Source: Fibrobacterota bacterium
GTDB lineage: Bacteria > Fibrobacterota > Fibrobacteria > UBA5070
Reading direction: 5' to 3'
DNA: 64,000 bases
Assembly (NCBI GenBank): GCA_016715065.1
Contig: JADKBN010000029.1
Location: 496,001 to 560,000, forward strand
The notes beneath the pieces were generated by a model. That model worked only from the letters and a program-made list of their open reading frames with translations, ran no database searches and had not been told where the DNA came from. Every line of letters begins with the position of its first letter. Position 1 is the first letter of the stretch. The position numbers were made by a program, and so were the translations under genes. Shown in pieces: positions 49,624 to 59,099 of the stretch.

Positions 49624-52473
49624 TCAGGCTTGCGGCGCGGGAAGTTTCCTTGTGCGCAACACCCAGACCAGGAACACCGCCTCGGCGACCGCGTAGCTGG
49701 CCAGACCCCAGGCCGTGCCTTCCGTGAAGCCGTAGCTGTGCAGTCCCACACCCATCAGGTTCACGCCAAACCACGCGAACAGCACGGTGGAAATGGAGAG
49801 GACGGCTCCCACCGAAAAACCTCGGGTTCCGATCTGTCCGCTGGAGCGTCCATGGAACATCAGCGCCACCCACAGCACGATCAGCAACGCGCCGTTTTCC
49901 TTGGGGTCCCATCCCCAGAATCGACCCCAGCTTTGGTCCGCCCACACCCCACCCAGCAGGGTGCCCACGAAGGTGAACAGAAGCCCGAAAGCGGCAAGCC
50001 CCCGGACAATTTCCGACCCATCCCGGCTGCCGGCGCGAAGCTTCAGTAGATGCCAATGGCCTGCAATCCCTGCGGCCACCACGCCACCGTAGCCGATGGT
50101 GATGGTCAGCACGTGGATGGTCAGCCAGAAGTTCGAGTCCAGCACAGCCACCAGCACGGGCATGGTGTCGCCTCGGGACGCGAAGCCCTTGGCCAGCACC
50201 AGGAGCGTGGCTCCCGCCAGTGGCGCCAGGAAGGATCCCGCGACCCATCCTCGAAGGCGCGTCGCGGCCAGGAAGACGGGGATGACGACAAACGCGCTGA
50301 AGAGGAAGGTCTCGTAGAGGTTGGTCACCGGGGGGCGTCCGCTGACCAACATCCGCAGCACGAGCCCGATGCCCACCAGGAACCAAGCCGATAGGGTGAT
50401 GGCGTTGGCGACCTTGGTCATGGCGGGCTTGGACTTGCGAAGCGCCACGAAGGACAAGATCCCGGAAGCCAACAGAAGGACCAGTGCCCAAAGGAAGGGA
50501 CGGATCTTGTCGTGTAGGGATTCCGCCCGGAAAGCGCGCAGATCCACCGTAGCTCCGGCGCTGGCGACGGCCGCCGCGCGCAGCGACTTGGCAGCGGCTT
50601 CCGCTTGGATGGGATCCGTGGCCCAGTTGGCCGCCAACGATTTCCAATCCAGCAACGCCTTGCGCAAGTCCGGATCTGCGGTGCCGTGGCCGAACAGTTC
50701 GGCAGCGGGGCTGTTCCAGGGCAAGTGGACGCTGTCGCGCACCGGCAACACCGGAAACGAGATCGCCTCCCAGGCTTGGGCCTTGCGGAAGGTGTTCTGG
50801 TAGGCGCCCAGTCGGGCCTTTTCTGTGGGGGTCCTGGAGGAATCCGGGATTCCCGTCAGCGAATCCAGGACGGCGCCGTGGCGAGGGGACTCGAGGGCCA
50901 GCTCCAGGAAGTTGCGCGGGGTCCCCGGGAGAAGCTCTCCGCCGTTGACAGATTCCGGCCGCAGGAACACCAGGGCGGATCGAAGGTCGGAGTATCGCTG
51001 CCATGCGTCGGACAAGCGCAGGAATTCGCGATCCAAGGCGGTGCGCGCATCCTGGGGTTTGCGCGCGGAGCCATCCGCGAAGCTCAACAGCATGGGGCCG
51101 AGCGGACCAAGCTTGCTCCATGGGTACCGGTCGCGATCCTTGCCTTCCAGGCCCAGGGCGTCGCGGGCATCGGGGTGCTCCACCAGGAACACCGCAAGGG
51201 AGTCGACCCGTGCGGGATCCAGCACCACGGAGGCCAGCCATTCGCAAGCCTCCATGGTGCCGATCTTGGAGCGTCCGGACAGTTGCATGAGGGTGTGGCT
51301 GGCGAAGGTCTCGAAGGTCCGGACCCTGCCATCGAGCTGGATGGGCAGTTCGCGAAGCGAAGGGGGAACGGCCCGGGTTTGAGGGGCGGCATGGGCCGTG
51401 GGGGCTGCCGCTGCCAGAGCCAGCAGCAAGGCGCCTGCCGCCGAGGGCTTGCGAAGCCTGGGAGCCAGATGGAAGATCAATCCCGCGGCGATCAGGAATG
51501 TGGCCCAATAGGGGAGTTTGCCGGCGGGATTTTCCACCACCGCCAGGATGGTGCGTTCCTGTCCGGGCAGTTCGCCCTCGCGCCACGACGACTGGTAGAG
51601 CGTGAAATTCCCGAGGCGAAGCGGATGGTTCATTTTGATCAGGGCCTCGCGCGGTGCGCCCCCCGCCTCCCGGATGCGAACACGGCTCTCGAAGGCCTTT
51701 GGCCGTGTGCTGCCCGGATGGACCTCGCGTCGAAACGAGATCAGCTCCACGGAAAAGGGAAGAGGCAAAACGGCTCGGCGCAAGAGGAGTCCCCGCCCAC
51801 CTGGAAGTCCGGCCATTGGTCGATTTCCGTCCAGGGAGACCCGGTGGACGGAGCCGTCCGGCGATGGGGCGGACAGCGACAACGCGGGGATTCGCTGGGA
51901 AGCCTCCTTGGGGTCGGGAAGGGGTTGGGCGATCCCTAGGCTGTCGCAGATGCCGTGCCCCACCAAACTCTCCACGCGAAGTTGGTCTTGCGGGGAGCCC
52001 ATCTGGAGCGCGAGGCCGGGCTCGAGCGATTCCAGTTCGATCCCGCGGGTCTGGATGGTCCCGCCGGCGTGTTCCACCACCACCAGCTCCCAGGCTTCCC
52101 CCACTTGCGATTCCGCCGAGGTTTGTCCGGCGCCCAGATCCAGATTGCTCGATTTGGTGAGGGCGATCCCCACTGCGCCGGAAAGCAAAAGTCCCACAAG
52201 GCCGATGTGGGAGGTCAACAGTCCCGCGTTGCGAAGTTTCCATCGAAAGCGCACGAGGAAGGCGGCGATCAGGTTGACTGCCGCGATGGAGCACACCAAC
52301 GGCAGCCCTCCCCACCAGTTTTCAAACACGTAGGTGTGGGACGCCCAAAGACCCAGGCGTGCTTCCACGAAGGTGCCGACCAGAACCTCCAAGAATACGA
52401 TCAAAAGGAGCGCTGTGGTGAGCCGGAGGGATCCCAGGCGTTGGAGCCATGGCCAATTGGAGGGAGTGCTCAT
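49624..52473 (-). CDS. ccsBA: Cytochrome c biogenesis fusion CcsB-CcsA (System II)
   Basis: A 949-residue fusion. The N-terminal ResB/CcsB-like part (about 1-340) has three helices (LTTALLLIVFLEVLVGTF, LPLVCSIAAVNLIAAFLV, GLLTSHIGLVGLLLSG) and a large periplasmic domain; a fourth helix is near 350. A long periplasmic segment of mostly helical sequence (about 390-650) lies between the halves. The C-terminal CcsA part (about 665-949) has the heme-handling WWD signature in WADQSWGRFWGWDPKENGALL and conserved His residues (NFWLTIHVLT, HSYGF). System II moves heme out and attaches it to CxxCH motifs of apocytochromes. It is divergent from nrfH-nrfA, which encode nine-heme machinery that needs it. 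ATG 52471-52473 is the start by family N-terminus. Confidence 0.92.
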   Translation of the reverse strand: MSTPSNWPWLQRLGSLRLTTALLLIVFLEVLVGTFVEARLGLWASHTYVFENWWGGLPLVCSIAAVNLIAAFLVRFRWKLRNAGLLTSHIGLVGLLLSGAVGIALTKSSNLDLGAGQTSAESQVGEAWELVVVEHAGGTIQTRGIELESLEPGLALQMGSPQDQLRVESLVGHGICDSLGIAQPLPDPKEASQRIPALSLSAPSPDGSVHRVSLDGNRPMAGLPGGRGLLLRRAVLPLPFSVELISFRREVHPGSTRPKAFESRVRIREAGGAPREALIKMNHPLRLGNFTLYQSSWREGELPGQERTILAVVENPAGKLPYWATFLIAAGLIFHLAPRLRKPSAAGALLLALAAAAPTAHAAPQTRAVPPSLRELPIQLDGRVRTFETFASHTLMQLSGRSKIGTMEACEWLASVVLDPARVDSLAVFLVEHPDARDALGLEGKDRDRYPWSKLGPLGPMLLSFADGSARKPQDARTALDREFLRLSDAWQRYSDLRSALVFLRPESVNGGELLPGTPRNFLELALESPRHGAVLDSLTGIPDSSRTPTEKARLGAYQNTFRKAQAWEAISFPVLPVRDSVHLPWNSPAAELFGHGTADPDLRKALLDWKSLAANWATDPIQAEAAAKSLRAAAVASAGATVDLRAFRAESLHDKIRPFLWALVLLLASGILSFVALRKSKPAMTKVANAITLSAWFLVGIGLVLRMLVSGRPPVTNLYETFLFSAFVVIPVFLAATRLRGWVAGSFLAPLAGATLLVLAKGFASRGDTMPVLVAVLDSNFWLTIHVLTITIGYGGVVAAGIAGHWHLLKLRAGSRDGSEIVRGLAAFGLLFTFVGTLLGGVWADQSWGRFWGWDPKENGALLIVLWVALMFHGRSSGQIGTRGFSVGAVLSISTVLFAWFGVNLMGVGLHSYGFTEGTAWGLASYAVAEAVFLVWVLRTRKLPAPQA

Positions 52474-52620
52474 CCGGTTCTCGCTTCCTTGGTTTCTGTT
52501 TTGGTGGCTTGGAAGATCGAAACTCTGGCATCGGATCACCAGCATGGTACTCTGGACTCAAGAATAATCGATTGCAGAAAACCTAGATCAGGAATTACAC
52601 AATAGAGTAAGAGAGGCGAC

Positions 52621-52692
52621 ATGATCATGGAGGTTCCCGTGCGGAGAGCGGCTTTGGACTCGGAGCGAACACCAGTGGCGGTGAGATCGTGA
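52621..52692 (+). CDS. Possible leader ORF coupled to nrfH
   Basis: A 23-residue open frame begins at ATG 52621, five bases after AGAGG, and its TGA (52690-52692) overlaps the GTG start of nrfH. nrfH itself has only a weak ribosome-binding site, so ribosomes finishing this frame could start nrfH. The peptide is not similar to anything I know. It may be chance, but placement and spacing favour use. Confidence 0.35.
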   Translation: MIMEVPVRRAALDSERTPVAVRS

Positions 52693-53300
52693 TCGCTCGC
52701 CTGGGATCTCTCCTTTCCGTCTTGATTCCGCCTCCCCGATGGCGTCTGCCGGTGGCGGCGGTGTTGGGGCTCACCGCGGGGATCGGCGGGGTGGTTTTTT
52801 ATCAATCGCGGGCGTGGTCGTATCTGCAAGACGACCCGAAGGCGTGCATAAACTGCCACATCATGATTCCCCAGTATTCCACTTGGCAGCACAGCTCCCA
52901 CGGCCGCGTGGCCAGTTGCAACGACTGCCACGTGCCACATACGTCGCTGGCCGCCATGTATTACTTCAAGGCCAAGGACGGCTTGCGCCACTCCACCCTG
53001 TTCACGCTGGGCATGGAGCAACAGGTCATCCGCATCACTGAGCCCTCCGTGGCCGTGGTCCAACAGAACTGCCTGCGCTGCCACGGCAATCTCAACAGCG
53101 AAGTCTCCACCTCGCAGGTCATGGGACCAACCAAATCCCACGGCGAAGGCAAGCTTTGCTGGGAGTGCCATCGCGAGGTGCCGCACGGAAGGGTCACGAG
53201 CCTTTCCTCCGTGCCCAACGCCCGGATGCAGCTGGAAGCACCGACAATTCCTGAATGGATGAACACCAAACCCACCGACAACGACGGAGTCAAAAAATGA
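52689..53300 (+). CDS. nrfH: Cytochrome c nitrite reductase quinol dehydrogenase subunit
   Basis: A 203-residue membrane-anchored tetraheme cytochrome c of the NapC/NirT family. A single N-terminal helix (about 19-37, VAAVLGLTAGIGGVVFY) anchors it. Four CxxCH motifs bind heme: CINCH, CNDCH, CLRCH and CWECH. It takes electrons from the quinol pool and passes them to NrfA in the periplasm. The start is GTG 52689. The stop overlaps the nrfA start by four bases (ATGA at 53297-53300), as usual for nrfHA. The region upstream, divergent from ccsBA, should hold the promoter, but I found no certain boxes. Confidence 0.95.
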   Translation: MIARLGSLLSVLIPPPRWRLPVAAVLGLTAGIGGVVFYQSRAWSYLQDDPKACINCHIMIPQYSTWQHSSHGRVASCNDCHVPHTSLAAMYYFKAKDGLRHSTLFTLGMEQQVIRITEPSVAVVQQNCLRCHGNLNSEVSTSQVMGPTKSHGEGKLCWECHREVPHGRVTSLSSVPNARMQLEAPTIPEWMNTKPTDNDGVKK

Positions 53301-54787
53301 AGCCCCTGCAGGAATGGTTCAAAAACCCCTGGCTCGCGGGAACGCTCTTCCTGGCCACGGTGGGTATCGGTGTCGGTGTCGGATTGTTGCTGACTTCGGT
53401 GGCGACCCGCAAAGCCGAATCCCGCTTCGCCTACACCACCAAGGCCGACATCGCCCCGGACGAATCCCGCAGCGAAGTCTGGGGGAAGGCCTATCCGTTG
53501 GAATACGAGTCGTGGAAAGAGACTTCCGACACGGGCTTTCGCAGCAAGCATGGCGGATCTGCATTCCGCGATGTGCTGGCGGAAGATCCCCGGATGGTGG
53601 TGCTGTGGGCGGGTTACGCCTTTTCCAAGGAATACAACCAATCGCGAGGCCATGCCTACGCGGTACAGGATGTCCGGAACATTCTCCGCACCGGAGCGCC
53701 CAACGACACCGACAAAGGTCCACAGCCGGGCACCTGCTGGGCTTGCAAGAGTCCCGATGTCCCGCGCCTGATGGCCAAGATGGGCGACAGCGCTTTCTAC
53801 GGCGCCAAGTGGTCGGATCTGGGGGCGCAGGTCGTCAATCCCATCGGTTGCCTGGACTGCCACGACCCCAAGACCATGGCGCTACGGATTTCCCGTCCCG
53901 CCTTGGCGGACGCCTTCATGCGCCAAGGCAAGGACATCACCAAAGCCACCCACGCGGAAATGCGCTCCTTGGTCTGCGCCCAATGCCACGTGGAGTACTA
54001 CTTCAAGGGCCCCAACAAGCACCTGACCTTCCCGTGGGATTCGGGCATGACGGTGGACAAGATGGAAGCCTACTACGATTCGGCCAACTTCACCGACTGG
54101 ACCCACGCGCTGAGCAAGGCTCCCATGCTCAAGGCTCAACATCCGGATTTCGAGGTGTTCAAGATGGGCATCCACGGGCAGCGCGGCCTGGCCTGCGCCG
54201 ACTGCCACATGCCGTACAAGACGCAAGGCGGCATGAAGTTCACCGACCACCACATCCGCAGCCCGTTGTCGAATGTGGCCAATTCTTGTCAAGTGTGCCA
54301 CCGCGAATCGGCCGAAGAGCTGACCCGCAACGTGGAGGAACGCCAAGACAAGATCCAGCAGACGCGCATCCAGCTGGAAGATGTTTTGGTGCGAGCCCAC
54401 CTGGAAGCCAAGGCGGCCTGGGAAGCCGGCGCCGACACCGCGGCGATGAAGCCCATTCTAAGGCTCATCCGCAAGGCCCAGTGGCGCTGGGACTTCGCGA
54501 CGGCAGGCAACGGAAACGCGTTCCATGCCCCGCTGGAGATCGGCCGGATGCTCGGCAACGGCATTGCTCTGGGGCAGGAGGCGCGCATCAAGCTGGCCAG
54601 GGTGCTTTCCGATCGCGGCGTGAAAACGGAAATTCCCTATCCCGACATCGCCACCAAGGGCAAGGCTCACGAATTGATCGGCTTGAAGATGGACAAGCTC
54701 AACGCCGAGAAACAGACGTTCCTCACCAAGGTGGTGCCGGTCTGGCTGCAGAAGGCCAAGGCGCGGGAAGATTCCCTACCCAAGTAG
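53297..54787 (+). CDS. nrfA: Ammonia-forming cytochrome c nitrite reductase
   Basis: A 496-residue pentaheme reductase that converts nitrite to ammonium with six electrons in the periplasm. An uncleaved or signal-anchor N-terminal helix lies at about residues 15-35. The active-site heme motif is CWACK (residues 147-151), with Lys replacing His as the distal ligand; four CxxCH motifs follow (CLDCH, CAQCH, CADCH, CQVCH), as in canonical NrfA. The segment AQCHVEYYFKGPNK and HPDFEVFKMGIHGQRG carries the conserved Tyr, Lys and His of the calcium and active sites. It is coupled to nrfH by ATGA overlap and ends before a strong terminator. Length is normal. Confidence 0.97.
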   Translation: MKPLQEWFKNPWLAGTLFLATVGIGVGVGLLLTSVATRKAESRFAYTTKADIAPDESRSEVWGKAYPLEYESWKETSDTGFRSKHGGSAFRDVLAEDPRMVVLWAGYAFSKEYNQSRGHAYAVQDVRNILRTGAPNDTDKGPQPGTCWACKSPDVPRLMAKMGDSAFYGAKWSDLGAQVVNPIGCLDCHDPKTMALRISRPALADAFMRQGKDITKATHAEMRSLVCAQCHVEYYFKGPNKHLTFPWDSGMTVDKMEAYYDSANFTDWTHALSKAPMLKAQHPDFEVFKMGIHGQRGLACADCHMPYKTQGGMKFTDHHIRSPLSNVANSCQVCHRESAEELTRNVEERQDKIQQTRIQLEDVLVRAHLEAKAAWEAGADTAAMKPILRLIRKAQWRWDFATAGNGNAFHAPLEIGRMLGNGIALGQEARIKLARVLSDRGVKTEIPYPDIATKGKAHELIGLKMDKLNAEKQTFLTKVVPVWLQKAKAREDSLPK

Positions 54788-54810
54788 GCACTCCACCCCG
54801 GAAGGCGATC

Positions 54811-54818
54811 TAGGTTTG
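54811..54818 (+). promoter_or_regulatory. TAnnTTTG-like sequence (TAGGTTTG)
   Basis: Matches the -10 pattern exactly, but the nrfA terminator hairpin begins three bases later, so a promoter here would be unusual. Recorded for completeness. Confidence 0.15.
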
Positions 54819-54820
54819 CA

Positions 54821-54857
54821 GGCGGTCCGGCAACAATGGTGCCGGGCCGCCTTTTTT
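54821..54857 (+). terminator. Rho-independent terminator of nrfHA
   Basis: A 12-bp stem, GGCGGTCCGGCA (54821-54832) with TGCCGGGCCGCC (54840-54851), has one G-U pair and a seven-base loop. It is followed by six T residues (54852-54857). Position right after nrfA fits. Confidence 0.9.
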
Positions 54858-54903
54858 CATGCGACAATGGCGAAGGCGCTCCGGGGGCGCGGGAGGAATG
54901 GCC

Positions 54904-56061
54904 ATGGAAACTTCGAAATCGATTCCGAAGGCGATCCTTTTCGGCGCGGTCGCCCTGTGGTGCCTGATGGGGATCGGGTGCGCCGAGTCGGGGGCGTCGT
55001 CGGCCACCGGAATGGACTCCTCGGCGGTGCTGGTGCCCGCTCCCTTGGGGCTTGCCCATGGGATGGATTTCGGGGATGGCGGCATTCCCGGGAATCCTTC
55101 TGGCACCAGCAAGGTGCCCGTGGATGCCCTGCCCGACACGGGAACCCGCCCCGACCGGGTGGTGGGCACCGGGACGCGCGCCAGCTGCACCGGCGATGCC
55201 TTCCGCAAGGCGGTGGCCCATGGCGGACGGATCTGGTTCGATTGCGGACCGGACACCCTCACGATCGTGCTGGACAAGCCCGCCAAGGTCTTCAACGATT
55301 CTCTGCCGGATATTGTCATCGATGGCAATGGCAAGGTGGCGCTCAGCGGCGGGAACAAATCGCGCATCCTGTACATGAACACCTGCGATTCCCTCCAGCA
55401 CTGGACCACGAACCATTGCCAGGATCAAGATCACCCGAGGCTCACCTTGCAGAATCTGACCTTCGTGGATGGCGACTCGCGGACCGAGACCCAATACGCG
55501 GGCGGCGGTGCGGTCTGGTCGCGGGGAGGCCGATTGAAGGTGGTCAATTGCCGGTTCTTCCGCAACGTGGCGGCTCTTTTGGGACCCGATGTGGGGGGCG
55601 GTGCCATCCGGGCCTTCAGCCAATCCAAAGGTCTGCCGGTGTATGTGGTGAACTCCACCTTCGGGGCGGTGGGGCATGGGAATGTGGCGTCCAACGGGGG
55701 GGCCTTGTCCAGCATCATGGTCAATTGGTCTGTCTACAACAGCCTGTTCGTGGGGAACCAAGCCGTGGGCAACGGCGGGAATCCGGAAAAAGCCGGCACT
55801 CCGGGCGGTGGTTCGGGCGGGGCCATCTACAACGACGGCAACACCCTCACCCTGACCATCAGCGGATCGCGGTTCGAGAAAAACGAGGTCAACGCCTTCG
55901 GGGCGGCCATCTTCTTTGTCAGCAACAACCACGATGGCTTGATTCGCCTCACCGACACGCGGATCTCCGGAAATCTACGCGGTTCCTGGCACATCTTGCC
56001 GGGAATCGCCATGCACGACGATACCCGCCGCGAGGTCACCAATTCCGTTCTGGAAAACTGA
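54904..56061 (+). CDS. Lipoprotein with right-handed parallel beta-helix
   Basis: A 385-residue lipoprotein. I chose ATG 54904 because GGAGG lies seven bases before it; ATG 54898 is too close to that site. The signal peptide ends in a lipobox with IGC (Cys near residue 25). After a Ser/Pro/Gly-rich linker, residues about 95-385 form a parallel beta-helix pattern: repeated short units of LTLQNLTFVDGD, LKVVNCRFFRN, VYVVNSTFGAV, WSVYNSLFVGN and LTISGSRFEKN, with Asn and Gly at turns and GGGAVW/GGAIYN motifs, as in polymorphic outer-membrane and pectin-lyase-like surface proteins. No lyase catalytic residues are evident. It is probably a surface adhesin. The nrfA terminator separates it from the genes upstream. 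Confidence 0.78.
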   Translation: METSKSIPKAILFGAVALWCLMGIGCAESGASSATGMDSSAVLVPAPLGLAHGMDFGDGGIPGNPSGTSKVPVDALPDTGTRPDRVVGTGTRASCTGDAFRKAVAHGGRIWFDCGPDTLTIVLDKPAKVFNDSLPDIVIDGNGKVALSGGNKSRILYMNTCDSLQHWTTNHCQDQDHPRLTLQNLTFVDGDSRTETQYAGGGAVWSRGGRLKVVNCRFFRNVAALLGPDVGGGAIRAFSQSKGLPVYVVNSTFGAVGHGNVASNGGALSSIMVNWSVYNSLFVGNQAVGNGGNPEKAGTPGGGSGGAIYNDGNTLTLTISGSRFEKNEVNAFGAAIFFVSNNHDGLIRLTDTRISGNLRGSWHILPGIAMHDDTRREVTNSVLEN

Positions 56062-56090
56062 GAGCGTTCGGATCATCTAGTTTGCTGGGC

Positions 56091-57553
56091 ATGGCAAGCT
56101 TTCTCGAGCGCTACCACGAACTGACCAAATACGATCCTCGGACCATCGAGCATTCCGCTCCACCCAACTGGCAGGCGCAGCCGCAGGCATGGAAGACCAT
56201 CCAGGGCAAGGAATACCTGGACATCCGGACCGACCTCACGTTCCTGACAGAATTTGCTGACGAGGAAGGGGCCGGAAAGTATCCCGATCCATCGCCGCGT
56301 CTGGATCTGGCCGCGCTCTCGCGGGTGTCGTGGTTCGCCTCGGGCGTGAGCGCCATGGGCGGATCCGCGCAGGATCCCCATCTTTACCGGACCAATCCGT
56401 CGGCGGGTGGCCTCTATCCGGTCGAGCAATACTGGATCGTGCTGGACGTGGAAGGGATGGAGAGCGGGATCTGGCAGTTCCATGCGCCGGGGTTCGCCCT
56501 GGTCCCCGTCTGGAAGGGGAATTTCCGGGCGGAGGCTTCCGCGGCGCTCTTCGGTGAGGCTTTGTCGGAAAATGTCGCGGCGGTGGCTGTGTTGACGGGG
56601 ATCTTTTCGCGCGGTTCCTGGCGCTACGGCGAACGCGCCTACCGTCGCATTCTGCTGGATGCGGGCCATCTGGAGGGAAATCTCCTGGAAGCCGTTCTTC
56701 GCGAGGGCTTCGAAGCGTGTCCGTATTCCGGATTCCACGACGCTGGATTGTCTGAGCTGTTGTTTCCCGAAGAAGACGAGGTCCCTCTCCTTGCCGTCAC
56801 GGTTGGCAAGAACCTGGATCGCCGGATTCCGCGTGCCTTGCGCAATCCCGATCCGGATCCCACCGAAGTCCAGGCGGCGGTGGCGCACGGGATGATGCAA
56901 TGGAAGGCCCATCTGTTGGCGCGCCTTCCCGCCTCCACGGATCTCCCCCGAGCCGATCTCTTTTCCTCATCGCCAACCGGGGCTCGAATACCTGGACTTG
57001 CCAGAACCTGTCACGCCGGCGGGAATCGTGAAGGCGGCGGTGGATCGACGCTCGTGCCGGTCGTTCGCCTGGGCTCCGGCCACGATCGCCCAGTTGTCGT
57101 CCCTGCTGGCTTGGAGCCGGATCCCCAAGGCGAGGAGCTTTCGCCCAGCGGCTTGCTGGATACCTGGATCGTCGTGAATTCGGTTCTGGGGCTCGATCCG
57201 GGGATCTACCACTGGGATCCCGAGACCCATGCCTTGGCCTGCCTGCGCGTGGGGCAGTACCGGGAGGACAGCCTGAAGATGTGCCTGGGACAGGAATTGG
57301 GAGGCAACGCGTCGTTTCTGGTGGTCCATTCCGCCCCTCTTTCCCTGGCGGTCGGGGTGTTGGGAGAGCGTGCCTACCGCCCTCTGTGCATGGACGCTGG
57401 CCACTTCGGGGAACGATTGAATCTGGTCGCCCAGGCGATGGGCTCGGTGCCTCCGGAATCGGCGGGTATTTCGACGACATGGTGAACGAAACCATCGGAC
57501 AGGAACTCTCCAACGCCATTCTCTACGTGACCACCGTGGGAGAGCCGGGGTAG
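56091..57553 (+). CDS. SagB-type nitroreductase, tandem two-domain form (three frameshifts)
   Basis: A two-domain SagB/ThcOx-type FMN oxidoreductase of about 487 residues when corrected. The first domain has ALSRVSWFASGVSAM, YRTNPSAGGLYPVEQYWIV and GERAYRRILLDAGHLEGNLLEAV; the second has RRSCRSFAWAPATIAQLSSLLAW, GLDPGIYHWDPE and GERAYRPLCMDAGHFGERLNLVAQAMG. The frame breaks at 56979-56982 (one G too many), returns at 57129-57130 (one G too few), and breaks again at 57440-57442 (one G too few); the corrected end is GYFDDMVNETIGQ and a TAG at 57551. As given the frame stops at 57485. Such enzymes oxidise azoline rings or act on small molecules. It starts seven to eight bases after CTAGTTTG, so its message may be leaderless. 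Errors in G-runs are the likely reason for the breaks. Confidence 0.8.
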
Positions 57554-57645
57554 GATGGCGGCGTGGATGGAGAGATCCACGAAATGTGGAATCTCGCCAC
57601 GGCCCGTTCCTTGCTCTATTCTCCGGTTGAACAGGAGAAAAGACA

Positions 57646-58625
57646 ATGGACGGATCTTTCGATGCCCTCGCGATGGCCGATGCCATGCCCTGGGAGGCGG
57701 AACTCGCTTTGCCTTGCCCGGTGCGTGTTCCGCTGGAGCGGGCCTTCGACGATGCCCTCGAGCGCGGAGACCTGCGTCCTCTGCGCATCCGCTTGGAGGC
57801 CACGCGAACAAGGGGGAGAAGGCCGACCGGGATTTGGCGGACGCGGCTCCTGAAGATCTCCCCTGGTTGTTCCTGACGCCCGGTGTGGGTTGGATCTACG
57901 GCAAGGCCTCGCGCGAGCGGTTGATGGACTCCGGAGCCTTCGAGGATGTCTCCGGATGGCCCCCCGACGACGGACCGTTGGCCGGACTGCGCGATCCAGA
58001 GAGACGAATCACCATGCTTTGCGCGAATCTCACCGTCCTGGCCGTCGACGACGAGCGCGCGGGCGATCGAAAACGGCTGGAGTCGTGGAGCGATCTGTTC
58101 GATCCGTCCTGGGAACGGGGGCTGGCCGTACGGGGCAACGGCAAGACCTTCTGCGAAACCACTTTGCTGACGCTGGAGGAACATTTCGGATACGATGCCA
58201 TGGACAAGATCCGTCGAAGCGTGGGTGGATTCGGGCATCCTGCCCAGATGGTCAAGGCGCTTTCCAAGCCGGGACCCGACACCCCTCCTGCCGCGACATT
58301 GCCGTTGTTCTTCGCGCGGTTGCTTCCTCCTCGGGAAGGGCTTCGCATCGTGTGGCCCACCGAAGGTGCCATCGCCAGCCCGGTGAGTTTGTTCGTGCGA
58401 AAGGGTGCTCCGGGCCGGGTGATGAAGCTCGCGAGGTGGCTCTGCCAACGGGAGGTGGCGGACCTCTGCTCGGGGGTGGGTCTGCCCTCGGCCATGCCCG
58501 GTTCGCCTTGGACGATCGCGGAAGGAAACAAACTTCTGTGGATCGGATGGGATTCCATCCGTGGACAGGATCTGGCAGGTCGCCTGGAGCGCCTCCAGGT
58601 CCTGTTCGAAGGCGCCGGAACCTAG
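57646..58625 (+). CDS. Substrate-binding-like protein without signal peptide (frameshifted)
   Basis: A corrected product of about 326 residues. The ATG at 57646 follows AGGAG at eight bases. The first 50 residues (MDGSFDALAMADAMPW) contain no signal peptide or lipobox. At 57798-57799 one G seems to be missing: with it the text joins RIRLEG to HANKGEKADRDLADAAPED. From there the protein resembles class 2 periplasmic binding proteins: PWLFLTPGVGWIYG, LCANLTVLAVD, LAVRGNGKTFCETTLL, IVWPTEGAIASPVSLFVRKGAP and LCSGVGLPSAMPG. That family usually binds ferric iron or oxyanions outside the cell, so a cytoplasmic member is odd. It forms a convergent pair with the ArsC/NifO-like gene; the two stop codons share a CTAG. 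Confidence 0.7.
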
Positions 58626-59074
58626 TCCGCTTCCGGTCTCGGATCCCCGCACTTGAGGCCCGTCGCCTCGGCGGGGCAGGTGTTCAGATCCTCGCCGCGC
58701 ACCCGGTTGACCCGTTCGGTGGAGGGCAGAGTTCCGATCCTCGCCTCGATCCAATCCAGATCGAACCCCACGTGGCGATCTTCCCCGATCTTCAAGAGCG
58801 GACGCCGGACTAGGATGGGGTCGGCCAACAGGAGGCTCCAGGCGGATTCCACATCCAGGGCGTCCGGGTCGATCTCGCCGTCCTTGATGCGACGAGCCGA
58901 GCGGTTGAACCAGTCGGGGACCTCCAAACCTTCCAGGAACAATGACAATTCCTGGCGTGTCAAAGGATGGTCGGGAAGCGAGCGAGGAACGATTTCGCAG
59001 CCCGAGGTCGCCAGCAGGGCTTTCTGCCGGGCGTTGCCCATGCATCCCGGCTTTTCCCAGAATTCGACGATCAT
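58622..59074 (-). CDS. ArsC/Spx-fold protein, NifO-like (nitrogenase-associated type)
   Basis: A 150-residue protein of the ArsC/Spx thioredoxin-like fold. It begins MIVEFWEKPGCMGN; the single Cys in GCMGN sits where ArsC has its active Cys. Later come LPDHPLTRQELSLFLEG and ADPILVRRPLLKIGEDRHVGFD, matching the conserved ILVRRPLL element of the fold. The sequence pattern resembles proteins annotated as nitrogenase-associated (NifO). The C-terminal 35 residues with two Cys (LNTCPAEATGLKCG) extend beyond the usual end and could hold metal. The start ATG is 59072-59074. It lies 25 bases downstream of the ABC ATPase on the same strand, in an apparent three-gene operon. Its reaction, if any, is not known. 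Confidence 0.7.
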   Translation of the reverse strand: MIVEFWEKPGCMGNARQKALLATSGCEIVPRSLPDHPLTRQELSLFLEGLEVPDWFNRSARRIKDGEIDPDALDVESAWSLLLADPILVRRPLLKIGEDRHVGFDLDWIEARIGTLPSTERVNRVRGEDLNTCPAEATGLKCGDPRPEAD

Positions 59075-59099
59075 CTCGCAGGTTCCTTTCCTGGTTTGT

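Noticed and set aside
49424..52315. 963-codon open frame overlapping ccsBA
   Set aside because: It lies in another frame of the real gene, is very Arg/Gly/Pro-rich and has no motif; ccsBA has clear family signatures.
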